From Periplaneta americana (Eukaryota; Arthropoda; Insecta; Blattodea; Blattidae), in contig NC_091128.1 in NCBI RefSeq assembly GCF_040183065.1, positions 176,330,168-176,394,167 on the forward strand: a stretch of DNA of 64,000 nt. Direction: 5' to 3'. A program made the translations under genes and the position numbers. This document shows positions 11,201 to 38,582 of the stretch, in pieces; position 1 is the first letter of the stretch, and every line of letters begins with the position of its first letter. The notes under the pieces are model-generated. The model ran no database searches. It was not told the origin of the DNA and saw nothing but the letters and a program-made list of their open reading frames with translations.

Positions 11201-12285
11201 TTATAGAAATTACCAAGATATTCTTTCTTTTTTGGATTGCAAATTAAGGCATTTTTATGACCCTCAAAAAGGTTCTTCCCCCGTCCCAATGGCAGTTACT
11301 AGTCGTTGCCCAGGGTGTGTCATAGGAGGCTGGTCTACAGTACACCTGCGAAGCGATGATGGAGATTTCTTGGAATGTCACAGAACTGGAGCTCCCAGAG
11401 AAAACCTCTGTGTTACCTGGATCACGAGCTTGCCCAACACAAGTTATAAGTCCAGCACCCTAGTCACTAGATCACCGTGAAAGTAAGCTCTGATTTAAAT
11501 TATAAATTACATTACCAAAGGAGGGCGGATATCTATCCATTCCCACCTACTGACCAAAATGTGTATTTACATATACACCAAAAGCTTGGACTACCCAAAC
11601 CTAACCTGTCACTGATACTCGACCTTACTAAAACTCGCTATCTATGTACCTATGAAAAAGCTTACATGCCTGATATGTGATCATGTCTCTGCCAGCCACC
11701 ACTTTCACAACTACTTTCCACCCTTATTCTGGTGCAAAATTGGCGCCTGTTCAGGTATTTGTCTTTTGTTTGTGGTATGTATGACTCGACTACAAGCCAA
11801 GTATGTAAATACCTCCTACCCTTTTTTTCGTAACGCAATTGTAAAGAAATACCAGAATTTCTTGTGTATAAAACGTAACTTTTTAAGGCATTTTTCAGCA
11901 GCTACTGTGAAATAAGTGACTACTCGTACTACTGTTAATGTCTTTATAGAAATCGAACCTGTTTTCTACTGCATGTTTCGAAGGCGAAGTAACTGAATTT
12001 ACAGCGCAAGGCCTGAAAAACACTACACAGACGAATTTGAATGAAAATACGTCGTTTTTCGCGGCTCCCATTGCTGTAAACAACATAGGCCCTAACTATA
12101 GCACTACCAGTATCTTGATTTCAATTATCGTATGTAAAATGCAAATCTTCAAAAAAAAATATTACCTTTAAAGCAGCGTAACAAAATGTTCCATCTATAA
12201 GCACTTGGTATGGCTGACGGAAGCCATAATTGTTGCAGAAAAAACTCAAGAATCTGTGCACTTTCTTGTGTCTTGATATTTTCAT
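4952..12285 (-). CDS. UTP23: rRNA-processing protein UTP23 homolog, 4 coding exons
   Basis: Exons 12285-12166, 10016-9920, 9834-9561 and 5219-4952 join in phases 0, 1 and 2 into 252 codons; human UTP23 has 249. UTP23 is a nucleolar small-subunit processome factor needed for early 18S rRNA processing. Residues 1-40 carry the N-terminus (MKISRHKKVHRFLSFF) and the first PIN-domain acidic residue, D31 in IDGTF. The second PIN aspartate is D121 in VATQD. The C-terminus has the family hallmark GPNPLSCKKK and a lysine-rich tail suited to RNA binding. The zinc site keeps C91, H93 and C102, but the first cysteine of the family CCHC set is F86. All introns are GT-AG. Intron 3 (5220-9560) holds two LINE fragments. 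The gene is head to head with DUS2. Confidence 0.95.
6328..6960 (-). mobile_element. LINE 3' fragment with RNase H domain
   Basis: A 194-codon frame contains the RNase H signatures LSDSKAG-like text (SDSKAGI), FQWIPSHCGILGNENAD and the C-terminal finger CPLCN....D.EHL.IC. It ends with GGCATTAGAAAA and a CAACA-type tail. Non-LTR elements of the I/LOA group carry such an RNase H after the reverse transcriptase, which is absent here: the copy is 5'-truncated. The same 3' end occurs at 20169-20391, 29465-29674 and 40855-41038. It lies in UTP23 intron 3 in the sense direction. Confidence 0.85.
7140..7975 (-). mobile_element. LINE reverse transcriptase fragment (RTE-like tail)
   Basis: Minus-strand text includes YANDQLIIARFEDELQ (the YADD-type motif with N for D), then VLLYGSEAWTLRKIDGRLTS, TAGYTLLDHRRNED and finally GRRLLGRPKRRW. 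This order is that of the end of an endonuclease-reverse transcriptase of RTE-like LINEs. The coding sequence is broken by stops and frameshifts, so the copy is dead. A related, younger copy lies at 48428-48782. Confidence 0.75.
7976..9560. other. UTP23 intron 3, unassigned part
   Basis: AT-rich intron sequence between the LINE fragment and exon 3. I see no coding text, tRNA-like head or terminal repeats that I can define. Confidence 0.5.
9561..9834 (-). CDS. UTP23: UTP23 coding exon 3 (PIN core and zinc site)
   Basis: 274 bases from acceptor CTGTTTCAG to donor GTCAGT. It encodes G73 through HSHEK and contains C91/H93/C102 and the VATQD motif. The exon ends after two bases of the lysine codon, completed by exon 4. 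Confidence 0.93.
9920..10016 (-). CDS. UTP23: UTP23 coding exon 2
   Basis: 97 bases between acceptor TTTTACACAG and donor GTAAGC. It encodes NKFNIREQMPKYLDGNVKLL and on to TVDL plus one base, matching the human segment around REQLPRYL. Intron 2 behind it (9835-9919) is only 85 bases. Confidence 0.93.
10017..12165. other. UTP23 intron 1, no recognised element
   Basis: The intron contains T-rich runs (about 11070-11150). A short stretch at about 11594-11620 (CAAACCTAACCTGTCACTGA) matches one arm of the foldback at 45335-45545, so part of it is an old MITE-related fragment. Nothing else can be assigned. Confidence 0.45.
12166..12285 (-). CDS. UTP23: UTP23 coding exon 1
   Basis: Forty codons from ATG at 12285 to a donor AAAG|GTAAT. 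The peptide runs MKISRHKKVHRF to DGTFCYAALK and aligns without gaps to the human N-terminus. The intron after it is phase 0. Confidence 0.93.
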
Positions 12286-29028
<16,743 letters not shown>

Positions 29029-29464
29029 GTAAGTATCCACTAGTTCTGATAGCTGAGCCTAGATGTAGCTTGCAAGCAGTATGAAAGTTATGTGACAGTT
29101 TGGCACAGTCTTGCCAGAATACATTCCAGCAGATTATTGGTCATTTCTAAATAAGAAATCCGTGCTCTTACAGAAGTGGAAATGTGCTGCTTCCTCTAGA
29201 ACATCTCCCTGTGAACCAAATCTGTTTAAGAGCTGTAATGAATGTGTGAAAATTCAGAGGCAACATCTGCTGTAACTCAAGTAAGCATGTTAAATTGTGA
29301 AACTCTATCAAAGTAGCTGTTACTGGTATTGATTTGAGGACCCGTGATTTTGTCGCTGGTTTCGACTGTGACTTAGTTCGGAAATCACAGCTCTAAGAAA
29401 TCATCATCTCCACTCGATATGTGACTCATAGTGATGATGGAGACTGATATGTATATATACATGA

Positions 29465-29674
29465 TATTTGCCACGAAAGTCGTCTGTAGCTGCATAGAAT
29501 TGGAATATATCAGTCCCCTAACTGCCCATTGTGCAACTCAAACCAAGAAATGGATTCGGAACACCTCAAAATCTGTGCTTCAGTGGCTGGCCATGATAAT
29601 ATCTTTGAAAAATATTGGAGTGCAAGAGGTCAAATGACTTTATTGTCAAACGCCTGGCATTAGAAAACAACAAC
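29465..29674 (+). mobile_element. LINE 3' end (RNase H family) with internal deletion
   Basis: Begins TATTTGCCACGAAAGTCGTC and ends GGCATTAGAAAACAACAAC. ATATATACATGA is duplicated exactly at 29453-29464 and 29675-29686. Compared with the copy at 6328-6960 it lacks about 50 bases between two CTGCAT sites. It lies about 440 bases after the DUS2 stop codon, in the likely 3' untranslated region. Confidence 0.85.
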
Positions 29675-29931
29675 ATATATACATGACAGCTCCAGACAAC
29701 TGCAAGTCATAGTAACTCGAAGGACAACCTAACTGGGATCTGTTATTGTCCCACTGAAATGTTTAAGATCGGCAATACTGTGATACTCAAATTATGTCCA
29801 CACGTTGATGAATGCACTCACTATATTTGTCTATTTCTTGACAAATGATTTGGAAACATTCTTGAACGAATATATGCACCCACACATCACCACAAGTTTG
29901 TTACTTGTCATGCTAATCAGTATTGTTTATA

Positions 29932-31405
29932 CACTGGTCAAAAAAAGTTAGGCATAATTAGGCATATAACTGTTTTTATTAATTAAAATAAAATAGATAA
30001 ATTATAATTGGTTTTCTTGGTTCCACAGAATAAACTTAAAAGTAGAAATACACTATTTGTTAACAATGGACTCAATATGAAATGAAAAAGTTGCATTGTT
30101 TGAAAACAACGGAAAAGATAAGGGAAGTTGAAATTCGTACATCATCAAAGAAAAGGAGGTGGTGCTTTCAGTACCCTGTTTAATAACGTGTTGGTCCTCC
30201 ACGAACCCTGAGGCACTCTTGTATGCGACGGGGCATACTCAGTACCAATGCATCTAAGCTCTCCTGAGGCAAATTGTCCCATTCTTCCAAGGCAGCATTC
30301 CTGAGTTCTTGAATCATTAATGGGTGATGTGGACGATTGGAAATGGCTCTCCTGAGAAAGCTCCATGCATGCTCTATGCAGTTCATATCCGGTGAGCATG
30401 CTGGCCAATCCATTCTTCGGATCCCATGTTCTACAAGATACCGCTGCACACTATGAGCACGATGAGGCCGAGCATTATCGTCCTGTAGAGTGAACCCTTC
30501 TCCTACAGTCTCTGCAAAACCACTTACTATGGGTTGGAGGATGTTGTTCTCATACACGGCAGCAGTCATGTTTCCCTCTATTGAAACCAGTGGTGTGCGG
30601 CGGCCAAACATGACACCTGCCCAAAACAAGATTGAACCACCAAACTGTTGGTGACGTTCCACAGTCATTGAGGGATGATTTCGTTCCCCTGTTCGTCTCC
30701 ATACGCGAATAGAGTTGTTGTCAGGGTGTAGGCCCATTCTCACTTCGTCTGAGAATAAAGTTCTGGTCCATTGGCCTCGTGTCCAATTCTCATGTGCTCC
30801 AGCCCATCTTGCACGAGCACCCCTGTGATGTGGATGGAGTGCTGGAGTCTTGAGTGGTCTTCGAGCATACAACCCTATGTCATGAAGTCTATTGCGCACA
30901 GTTTGGCTACTTACAACAACACCAGTGGCTTCGCGCAGGTCATGGCGCAGAGTTGTAGCTGAGGCTATAGGGTTCGTACGTGCAGATAACCTTACATACC
31001 GGTCCTGACCTGGTGTTGTTTTGCGTGGACGGCCTTCGCGAGGTCGATCTGCTATTGACTGGGTTTTCTGGAACTTTCTCCACAGTCTGGAGACAATACT
31101 CTGATTCACATGAAGGATGTTAGCAATATCAACTTGTCTCATGTTTTGTTCCATCAAAGTGATGATTTTGATGCGGTCTGCCATTGTACTGCACTATGAA
31201 GCAAAATGACACTGACTGAAATCTGCTCGAATTACAGGCTTTTCTTTACTAGCCGTGATTTGGACGTTACCTAGTGATGCAGACTAAAGCAAATGAAAGA
31301 GTTTGAATTGGTAAACATAACACGTGCCACATAAAACCAAAAGAAACATAAATATCAGGTATTATTGGGTAAACTGGAAATATGCTTAACTTTTTTTGAC
31401 CAGTG
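29932..31405 (-). mobile_element. Tc1-family transposon, apparently intact
   Basis: Ends CACTGGTCAAAAAAAGTTAG and, reversed, CACTGGTCAAAAAAAGTTAA, with one mismatch over about 25 bp, flanked by TA. The single long frame inside is an unbroken transposase (30180-31184). Length 1474 bp is near that of Tc1-like elements. Confidence 0.9.
30180..31184 (-). CDS. Tc1-like transposase (DD34E)
   Basis: 334 codons without interruption, normal for Tc1 transposases. N-terminal helix-turn-helix DNA-binding part (residues 1-45, VNQSIVSRLWRKFQ), a GRPRK AT-hook-like linker at 51-55, second helix-turn-helix at about 60-110, and the DDE catalytic core: D146 in LFSDE, D236 in LQDDNARPH and E271 in NCIEHAW, with 34 residues between the last two. 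It would cut and paste its own element at TA sites. The intact frame and near-identical ends point to recent mobility, although activity cannot be judged from sequence. No role in the host genes nearby. Confidence 0.93.
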   Translation of the reverse strand: MADRIKIITLMEQNMRQVDIANILHVNQSIVSRLWRKFQKTQSIADRPREGRPRKTTPGQDRYVRLSARTNPIASATTLRHDLREATGVVVSSQTVRNRLHDIGLYARRPLKTPALHPHHRGARARWAGAHENWTRGQWTRTLFSDEVRMGLHPDNNSIRVWRRTGERNHPSMTVERHQQFGGSILFWAGVMFGRRTPLVSIEGNMTAAVYENNILQPIVSGFAETVGEGFTLQDDNARPHRAHSVQRYLVEHGIRRMDWPACSPDMNCIEHAWSFLRRAISNRPHHPLMIQELRNAALEEWDNLPQESLDALVLSMPRRIQECLRVRGGPTRY

Positions 31406-31689
31406 TATAATACATATGACACCGTTATGCCAATTCACAGAAAAGTGATAAAACATAAACGTCTGGTAATGAGAATCATCTGCAGTTGCCAAGAATTATT
31501 CCAACACAAAAATCACACTGTGACAAAATCGCTATTATCTATTACATCGATTTTTTCGGAGCTGTCACAGTTTGGAGTTTTGATGACAAAATGCGATCAC
31601 ACCGCACCTCTAGCTGTTATTTAGAACACAATATATTAATAGTAATAATAATTTATTTACTTACTATTAAAATGTAATGTGCTAGCCAA
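31405..31689. other. intergenic, no element recognised
   Basis: AT-rich sequence between the intact Tc1 element and a SINE; no convincing coding text. Confidence 0.4.
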
Positions 31690-31840
31690 CAGTGATTAGC
31701 AAATAATAGGAAATGAGTCCGGAGTCCAGCACCGAAAGTTACTCAGCATTTGCTCAAATTCAGTTGAGTGTAAAGCCCGGAAAAAAACCTCAACCAGGTA
31801 ACTTGCCCTGACCGGGATTCGAACCCGGGCCACCTGCTTG
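31690..31840 (-). mobile_element. tRNA-derived SINE
   Basis: The minus strand reads GCCCGGGTTCGAATCCCGG, a perfect pol III B box, at 31813-31832, followed by GGGCAAGTTACCTGGTTGAGG, as in several insect SINEs. It abuts the decayed Tc1 element. Confidence 0.65.
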
Positions 31841-31854
31841 TTTATTTGTACAGA

Positions 31855-33320
31855 CCATTGCAAACATGCCAAAACAAAAAGAATACTCTGTGGATGTGAG
31901 ACAACCTGTTTTAAACGCTTTGAAGAAGGGAAAATCGCAGGCTAGCGTTGCTAAAGATTTTGATATATCACAATAACTCATAAGTGTGTGGAGTCGATGG
32001 CAAAAACAAGAAGGTCAGTAGACAATAAGTCAAGGTCTGGTCGTCCTCGGAAAACAACAGTGAGGGAGAACAGAATGATTTGTAAGCAGTCGGTTGCTGA
32101 TCCATGAAAATCGGCTCGACAAATTAGGGATGATCTAGAGCAGCACCATGGACTGAACCTACGTGTCTCTACTGTGAAACATCGCCTAGAAGCTTGTGAT
32201 TTAAATGGTAGACGACCATCATGAAAACCAATCAAATCCAAAAAATAGGAAGGCCAGGTTAGAGTTTGCAAAAATGTATCAAACATGGAACGCTACAGAC
32301 TGGTATAAGGTGATGAGAGTAAATTTAATTTATTTTCTTCTGTTGGTGTGCAGTATGGACATCGACCAAAAGAGAGAAAATACCAGGTACCAACCATTAA
32401 GCACGGTGGTGGTAGCATCATGGTGTGGGGTTATTTTTCTAGAAGTGGGTCCTCTAGTCCAAATAGAAGGGAGTATGATCGTTTCATGTATAGTGACATT
32501 TTAGAAAAGAATATGGGAGGAAGAATATGTCACATAATTGAATTTTTCAGCAGGACAATGATCCAAAACACACTTCCGGCCATTTAAAAAAAATTCTTTG
32601 TAGATAAAAAAATCAAATTTTTGGATTGGCCAAGCCAGAATCCAGATCTTAATCCTACTGAATATCTCTGGGATGAATTGAATCGACGTGTTCGTCGTAG
32701 AAGTTACTCAAATAAGGATCAGTTCTTTACTGCCTTATTGGAAGAATGGTCACAATTTCCACTCGAGCGATTGCAAAATCTTGTGGATCCAGTGCCAAAC
32801 AGATGTGCTGCTGTGATAGAAGCTCAGGGTATGCAACGAAATACGGATTGTTTTCTCAGAGTCCAGAATATTTTTGTTTTATTATTACATAATTGGATTT
32901 TCAAATTACTTTTGATCCAGAAGAATTTCAATTATTTTTTACGCAAGATAACTCTGTTTAACTAAATCCTTTCAAATTCCCTTTTATGAGGTTCAGAAGA
33001 TTGTAATGGAAATTCTGAAGGCCTCTCTTCAAATTCTACACTATCATCTATATGTTAACACGTAAATTTTTGTTTTAATGTACAAATTGAATCAGTATTT
33101 TGCTCGTTTCATTTCCCTTTATCTTTTATGTTTGTTAATTCCGGATCCCAGTGGTCAACCTCACTTGAGGACGGATGATTTGTAATAAATCTTAGTAGTT
33201 CGTACTAAATGGAATAGAAATACATACTTTTTAATTATCCACTGACATTTTTTCTATTCAATACTTATCTTTATGTAATTGTGACATATGCTTTCTACAA
33301 AATACTTTTGAGCGCTACTG
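31855..33320 (+). mobile_element. decayed Tc1-like transposon
   Basis: The plus strand shows PKQKEYSVDVRQ..LNALKKG and a helix-turn-helix start, then KHGGGSIMVWGYFSRSG, and finally MDWPSQNPDLNPTEYLWDEL with the catalytic glutamate region; stops and frameshifts break the frame (for example a stop after FDISQ near 31976). The right end AAAAGTATTTTG...CAGTAGCG reversed lies at about 33280-33320, next to TA. The left terminal repeat is not visible; a SINE stands there. A different, older family than the element at 29932-31405. Confidence 0.8.
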
Positions 33321-33688
33321 TAGTGTCAGAAAACATTCATCACATGAATCATTAGTTCACTTTTTAGACTTATAATAACAGATATTTTAATGTAAGTCTA
33401 GTAGTATTGCAATACATTAATAGTATGTTCCATATTTTAATTTTTTTTTTTTTTGTAAAAACATACATTCCTAAATAGAACATTTAAAATCCTAAAATAT
33501 CCTAAAACATGGGTTGAAAAATCCTAATTGTAGTTGTTTAAAACATAAAAATCCAGGATTGTTGATCACACAGTCTTAAGACACATTAAAAGTTAATTTT
33601 AATTACATTTTTGTCCTTGTTTTTTTAGTCACGTTATGGCAATCATGGTCTGAAAGAGTCAGATGAAACTGTTATATTTTATGTAGTA

Positions 33689-34659
33689 CTAGCCGTACCC
33701 GTGCGCTCCGCTCCACCCGTTAGAAATAAATATAAAGTAATTACATAATTAAAATAGGATATTTGATCCAGGGAACATTCGTGTTTGATAGAAGGATAAA
33801 TCGTTTATGTTACTTAATTTAAATTGTATTAAAAAAATTAAAATGCGATCATTTTGATCCAGAGACCACTCATTTGGTCATAAAAATTATTTTAGGAAAT
33901 ACAGGAAACAAATGTACAGAATAGCCTATTAAATTTTCTGTGCATAAGAAGCTATTTTAATCTTACCTGTCCTCTTACCTATTACTGTAATAACATTATA
34001 GCATTATGTCCATCTAGAGAAACTACACTTTCCAATGGTGAATTAATAATTAATTATACATATCGGTTAATTTAGCTTCCGATATTACTTCATACAAACA
34101 CAGAAACATTCTCTGTAGGCTATGATTTACAGCTTTCGATTGTTGTTGACCAAGGCCCCTTATAGACGAAGTCATTTGTTTTTTATTTTATTGCACCACC
34201 TTAGATGGCGTTGTTATTGTAATTTTGAAACTCATTTATCTCATTAAATATCAGTTCTATCAAAATTTTACATGGAATAAAACTTATCGGAAATTATTTT
34301 TAAAGAAACTTTTGTTATGTAATATTTTTCATGAAAATTAATAATAAGGGAGATATTTCGATTTATTTAATTCAAGCCCCCTTATAACCCCCCTTTTAAA
34401 TAAAATATTTTGAATGCCATATAGCCTAAAATCTAAGTTACAACGAACTTAATTTATATTCCAATTTTCTTACAAATCGGTTCAGCCATTATCGCGTGAA
34501 AAGGGAACAAACATCCAGACAGACAGACATACAAACAAAAATTGCAAAAAAGCTATTTTCGGTTTCAGGGCGGTTAATTATATATGTTAGGACGAATTAT
34601 TTTTGGAAAATCGAAAATTACCAGAAAAATTTCGGCTACAGATTTATTATTAGTATAGA
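33689..34659 (-). mobile_element. non-autonomous Helitron, copy 3
   Basis: Minus-strand copy with the same start and CTAG end; inserted between A (34660) and T (33688) as read on the minus strand. Non-coding. Confidence 0.8.
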
Positions 34660-34982
34660 TAAGTACATCAATTATATGTTAGACTCCTTCCTTTCTTTTT
34701 TTTTTCAGGCTTGGTGTGGAAGTAGCTACCTGGGGACATGTGCATTTCTTTCCTCCACATTTTACCTCGCATCGGCAGGACAGCAGTTGCTGCAGCTATT
34801 TTCTGTGAAACTTGTTCCTCTGTTAAGACATTTACGAGCAGAGAAATTGTATATAATAATGAAATACACACCTCATCATCAACAAATATTTTCTAATTAA
34901 CATCTTTTTTTTAGGAAATTTCACACCAAGTTCCTAAATCCTATAATGAAGCAGGTTTATATCAATTCGCCATATAGGCACA

Positions 34983-35146
34983 TCGTTAACCAAATAACTA
35001 GAGTGTCAGCTTTCCATGCTGACAACCTGGATTCGAATCCCTGCAGATCCAAGTGGAATTTGTAGTGGACAAAGATTTTCACGGGGTGTTCCCATTTCCC
35101 CTACTGGAATTCCACCATTGCTCCAGTAATCATCATCATCATCATA
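34983..35146 (+). mobile_element. tRNA-derived SINE fragment
   Basis: A tRNA-like head (TAGAGTGTCAGCTTTCCATG, then GGATTCGAATCCC as B box) is followed by GATCCAAGTGGAATTTG and an ATC-repeat tail. Confidence 0.6.
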
Positions 35147-35324
35147 ATGCTATGTATAGTTTGCTTTGCATGGTGCATCGAGTGCAACATTGAAAGTGGC
35201 AGCAAGTATACCACAGCTTTGGCTCGCCACTCCTAGATGGGGATACTCAGATGAATGACGAAGATGGCTATCTGCCATTGGAGAAAAATATATACCAGTT
35301 GACACGTAAATAACGGAATTCAGA

Positions 35325-35405
35325 ATTTCATTCATTCATCCATAGTTTTCTACCCAAGGGCAGGTCTTTCACTGCAAACCGAGCATTCTCCAATCTTTCC
35401 TATTT
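35325..35405 (-). mobile_element. LINE 3' tail fragment
   Basis: About 80 bases match the end of the element at 17696-18000 (GGGCAGGTCTTTCACTGCAAA on the plus strand), with the GAAT-repeat tail. Confidence 0.6.
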
Positions 35406-35592
35406 TCTGCCTCCCCCCCCCCCCCACCAGTGGATGGCCCATAGACAAGCACCACAGCTTTAGGCTTATTGTACAACCTCCTTATATTGTGATGGTTTTA
35501 AGTCCATTTAGGATCGCTCTTCAGGCATGAGATTACTGCATGGTACCATCATATCAATTCAGCCACAGCATCCTGTTCTGAACTACGTAAAT

Positions 35593-38341
35593 ATTAATTT
35601 TTGGCCCTACAGAATTCATCTGTTATGGTAACAATTGTTATTAGAGGAGAAAAATTCGCTCTGGCGCCGGGGATCGAACCTGAGTCCTTGGTTCTACGTA
35701 CCAAGTGCTCTAACCACTGAGCTACACCTAAGTTCAATCCACAGCACAGGATCAAATCCCCCTCCTCTAGTGTTTTTCCCTTTGTGGCCTTACTCCATGT
35801 AATTATGATACAAGGAGCACACTCAATTGAGTGACTTGGTGGCCGGGATTCCACAGTATATTATGCTTTGTTGAGTGAAGAATCTACGTAAAGATTAATT
35901 TTTGGTCCTACAGAATTCATCTGTTATGGTAACAATGGTTATTAGAGGAGAAAAATTCGCTCCGCCACTGGGGATCGAACCCGGGTCCTTGGTTCTACAT
36001 ACCAAGTGCTCTAACCACTGAGCTACACCTAAGTTCAATCCACAGCACAGGATTAATTCCCCCTCCTCTAGTGTTTTTCCCTTTGTGGCCTTACTCCATG
36101 TAATTATTATACAAGGAGCACACTCAATTGAGTGACTTGGTGGCCGGGATTCCACAGTATATTATGCTTTGTTAAGTGAAGAATCTACGTAAAGATCAAT
36201 TTTTGGTCCTACAGAATTCATCTCTTATGGTAACAATGGTTATTAGAGGAGAAAAATTCGCTCTGCCGCCGGGGATCAAACCCGGGTCCTTGGTTCTACA
36301 TACCAAGTGCTCTAACCACTGAGCTACGCCTAAGTTCAATCCACAGCATGGGATCAAATCCCCCTCCCCTAGTGTTTTTCCCTTTGTGGCTTTACTCCAT
36401 GTAATTATTATACAAGGAGCACACTCAATTGAGTGACTTGGTGGCCGGGATTCCACAGCATATTATGCTCTGTTAAGTGAAGAATCTACGTAAAGATTAA
36501 TTTTTGGTCCTACAGAATTCATCTGTTATGGTAACAATGGTTATTAGAGGAGAAAAATTCGCTCCGCCACTGGGGATCGAACCCGGGTCCTTGGTTCTAC
36601 ATACCAAGTGCTCTAACCACTGAGCTACGCCTAAGTTCAATCCACAGCACAGGATTAAATCCCCCTCCTCTAGTGTTTTTCCCTTTGTGGCCTTACTCCC
36701 TGTAATTATTATACAAGGAGCACACTCAATTGAGTGACTTGGTGGCCGGGATTCTTCAATATATTATACACTGTTAAGCGAAGAATCTACATAAAGATTA
36801 ATTTTTGGTCCTACAGAATTCATCTGTTATGGTAACAATGGTTATTAGAGGAGAAAAATTCGCTCTGCTGCCGGGGATCAAACCCGGGTCCTTGGTTCTA
36901 CATACCAAGTGCTCTAACCACTGAGCTACGCCTAAGTTCAATCCACAGCATGGGATCAAATCCCCCTCCCCTAGTGTTTTTCCCTTTGTGGCTTTACTCC
37001 ATGTAATTATTATACAAGGAGCACACTCAATTGAGTGACTTGGTGGCCGGGATTCTTCAATATATTATACACTGTTAAGCGAAGAATCTACATAAAGATT
37101 AATTTTTGGTCCTACAGAATTCATCTGTTATGGTAACAATGGTTATTAGAGGAGAAAAATTCGCTCCGCCACTGGGGATCGAACCCAGGTCCTTGGTTCT
37201 ACATACCAAGTGCTCTAACCACTGAGCTACGCCTAAGTTCAATCCACAGCACAGGATTAAATCCCCCTCCTCTAGTGTTTTTCCCTTTGTGGCCTTACTC
37301 CATGTAATTATTATACAAGGAGCACACTGAATTGAGTGACTTGGTGGCCGGGATTCTACAATATATTATACACTGTTAAGCGAAGAATCTACATAAAGAT
37401 TAATTTTTGGTCCTACAGAATTCATCTGTTATGGTAACAATGGTTATTAGAGGAGAAAAATTCGCTCTGCCGCCGGGGATCAAACCCGGATCCTTGGTTC
37501 TACATACCAAGTGCTCTAACCACTGAGCTACGCCTAAGTTCAATCCACAGCATGGGATCAAATCCCCCTCCCCTAGTGTTTTTCCCTTTGTGGCTTTACT
37601 CCCTGTAATTATTATACAAGGAGCACACTCAATTGAGTGACTTGGTGTCCGGGATTCTACAATATATTATACACTGTTAAGCGAAGAATCTACATAAAGA
37701 TTAATTTTTGGTCCTACAGAATTCATCTGTTATGGTAACAATGGTTATTAGAGGAGAAAAATTCGCTCTGCCACCGGGGATCAAACCCGGGTCCTTGGTT
37801 CTACATACCAAGTGCTCTAACCACTGAGCTGCGCCTAAGTTCAATCCACAGCATGGGATCAAATCCCCCTCCCCTAGTGTTTTTCCCTTTGTGGCTTTAC
37901 TCCATGTAATTATTATACAAGGAGCACACTCAATTGAGTGACTTGGTGGCCGGGATTCTACAATATATTATACACTGTTAAGCGAAGAATCTACATGAAG
38001 ATTAATTTTTGGTCCTACAGAATTCATCTGTTATGGTAACAATGGTTATTAGAGGAGAAAAATTCGCTCCGCCACTGGGGATCGAACCCGGGTCCTTGGT
38101 TCTACATACCAAGTGCTCTAACCACTGAGCTACGCCTAAGTTCAATCCACAGCATGGGATCAAATCCCCCTCCCCTAGTGTTTTTCCCTTTGTGGCTTTA
38201 CTCCATGTAATTATTATACAAGGAGCACACTCAATTGAGTGACTTGGTGGCCGGGATTCTACAATATATTATACACTGTTAAGCGAAGAATCTACGTAAA
38301 GATTAATTTTTGGTCCTATAGAATTCAGCTGTTATGGTAAC
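35593..38341 (-). repeat. tandem array of 301-bp tRNA-like units
   Basis: Nine complete units start at 35593, 35894, 36195, 36496, 36797, 37098, 37399, 37700 and 38001, each exactly 301 bases; a tenth breaks off at about 38341. On the minus strand each unit has an A box (TAGCTCAGTGGTTAGAGCAC), an anticodon-like arm TTGGTATGTAGAACCAA whose loop would place GTA as anticodon, and a B box. The acceptor stem no longer pairs, so units are tRNA-like, not tRNA genes. Two unit types differ together at several sites: CCGCCACTGGGGATCGAACC with CACAGGATTAAAT, or CTGCCGCCGGGGATCAAACC with CATGGGATCAAAT. Order is A A B A B A B B A. Confidence 0.92.
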
Positions 38342-38582
38342 ACTTTATATTCGCAATTATACGTCCACGTACTGATAACACTTTGCATTTAAACAGTTCT
38401 ATCTCGACAACTGTTAAGTATGGACCACATATTCATACACTCGCACAAACCGCACACAAAATACAACTAAATCACGCACTTGACACTTGGATTGCTGGCA
38501 CACTAACTGAGAATAAGTTAACTCCTTTCTGCATACTGGGGCAAATATGGCACATACCAGTTTTATATTCATATAACTTATA

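Noticed and set aside
35594-36456. Three near-identical 86-codon frames spaced by 301 bases, as a protein family
   Set aside because: They are frames across the tRNA-like satellite; they lapse in the other units and contain the promoter boxes.
35593-38341. A CRISPR-like array
   Set aside because: Units are 301 bases without unique spacers, in a eukaryotic setting, with tRNA-like promoter boxes.
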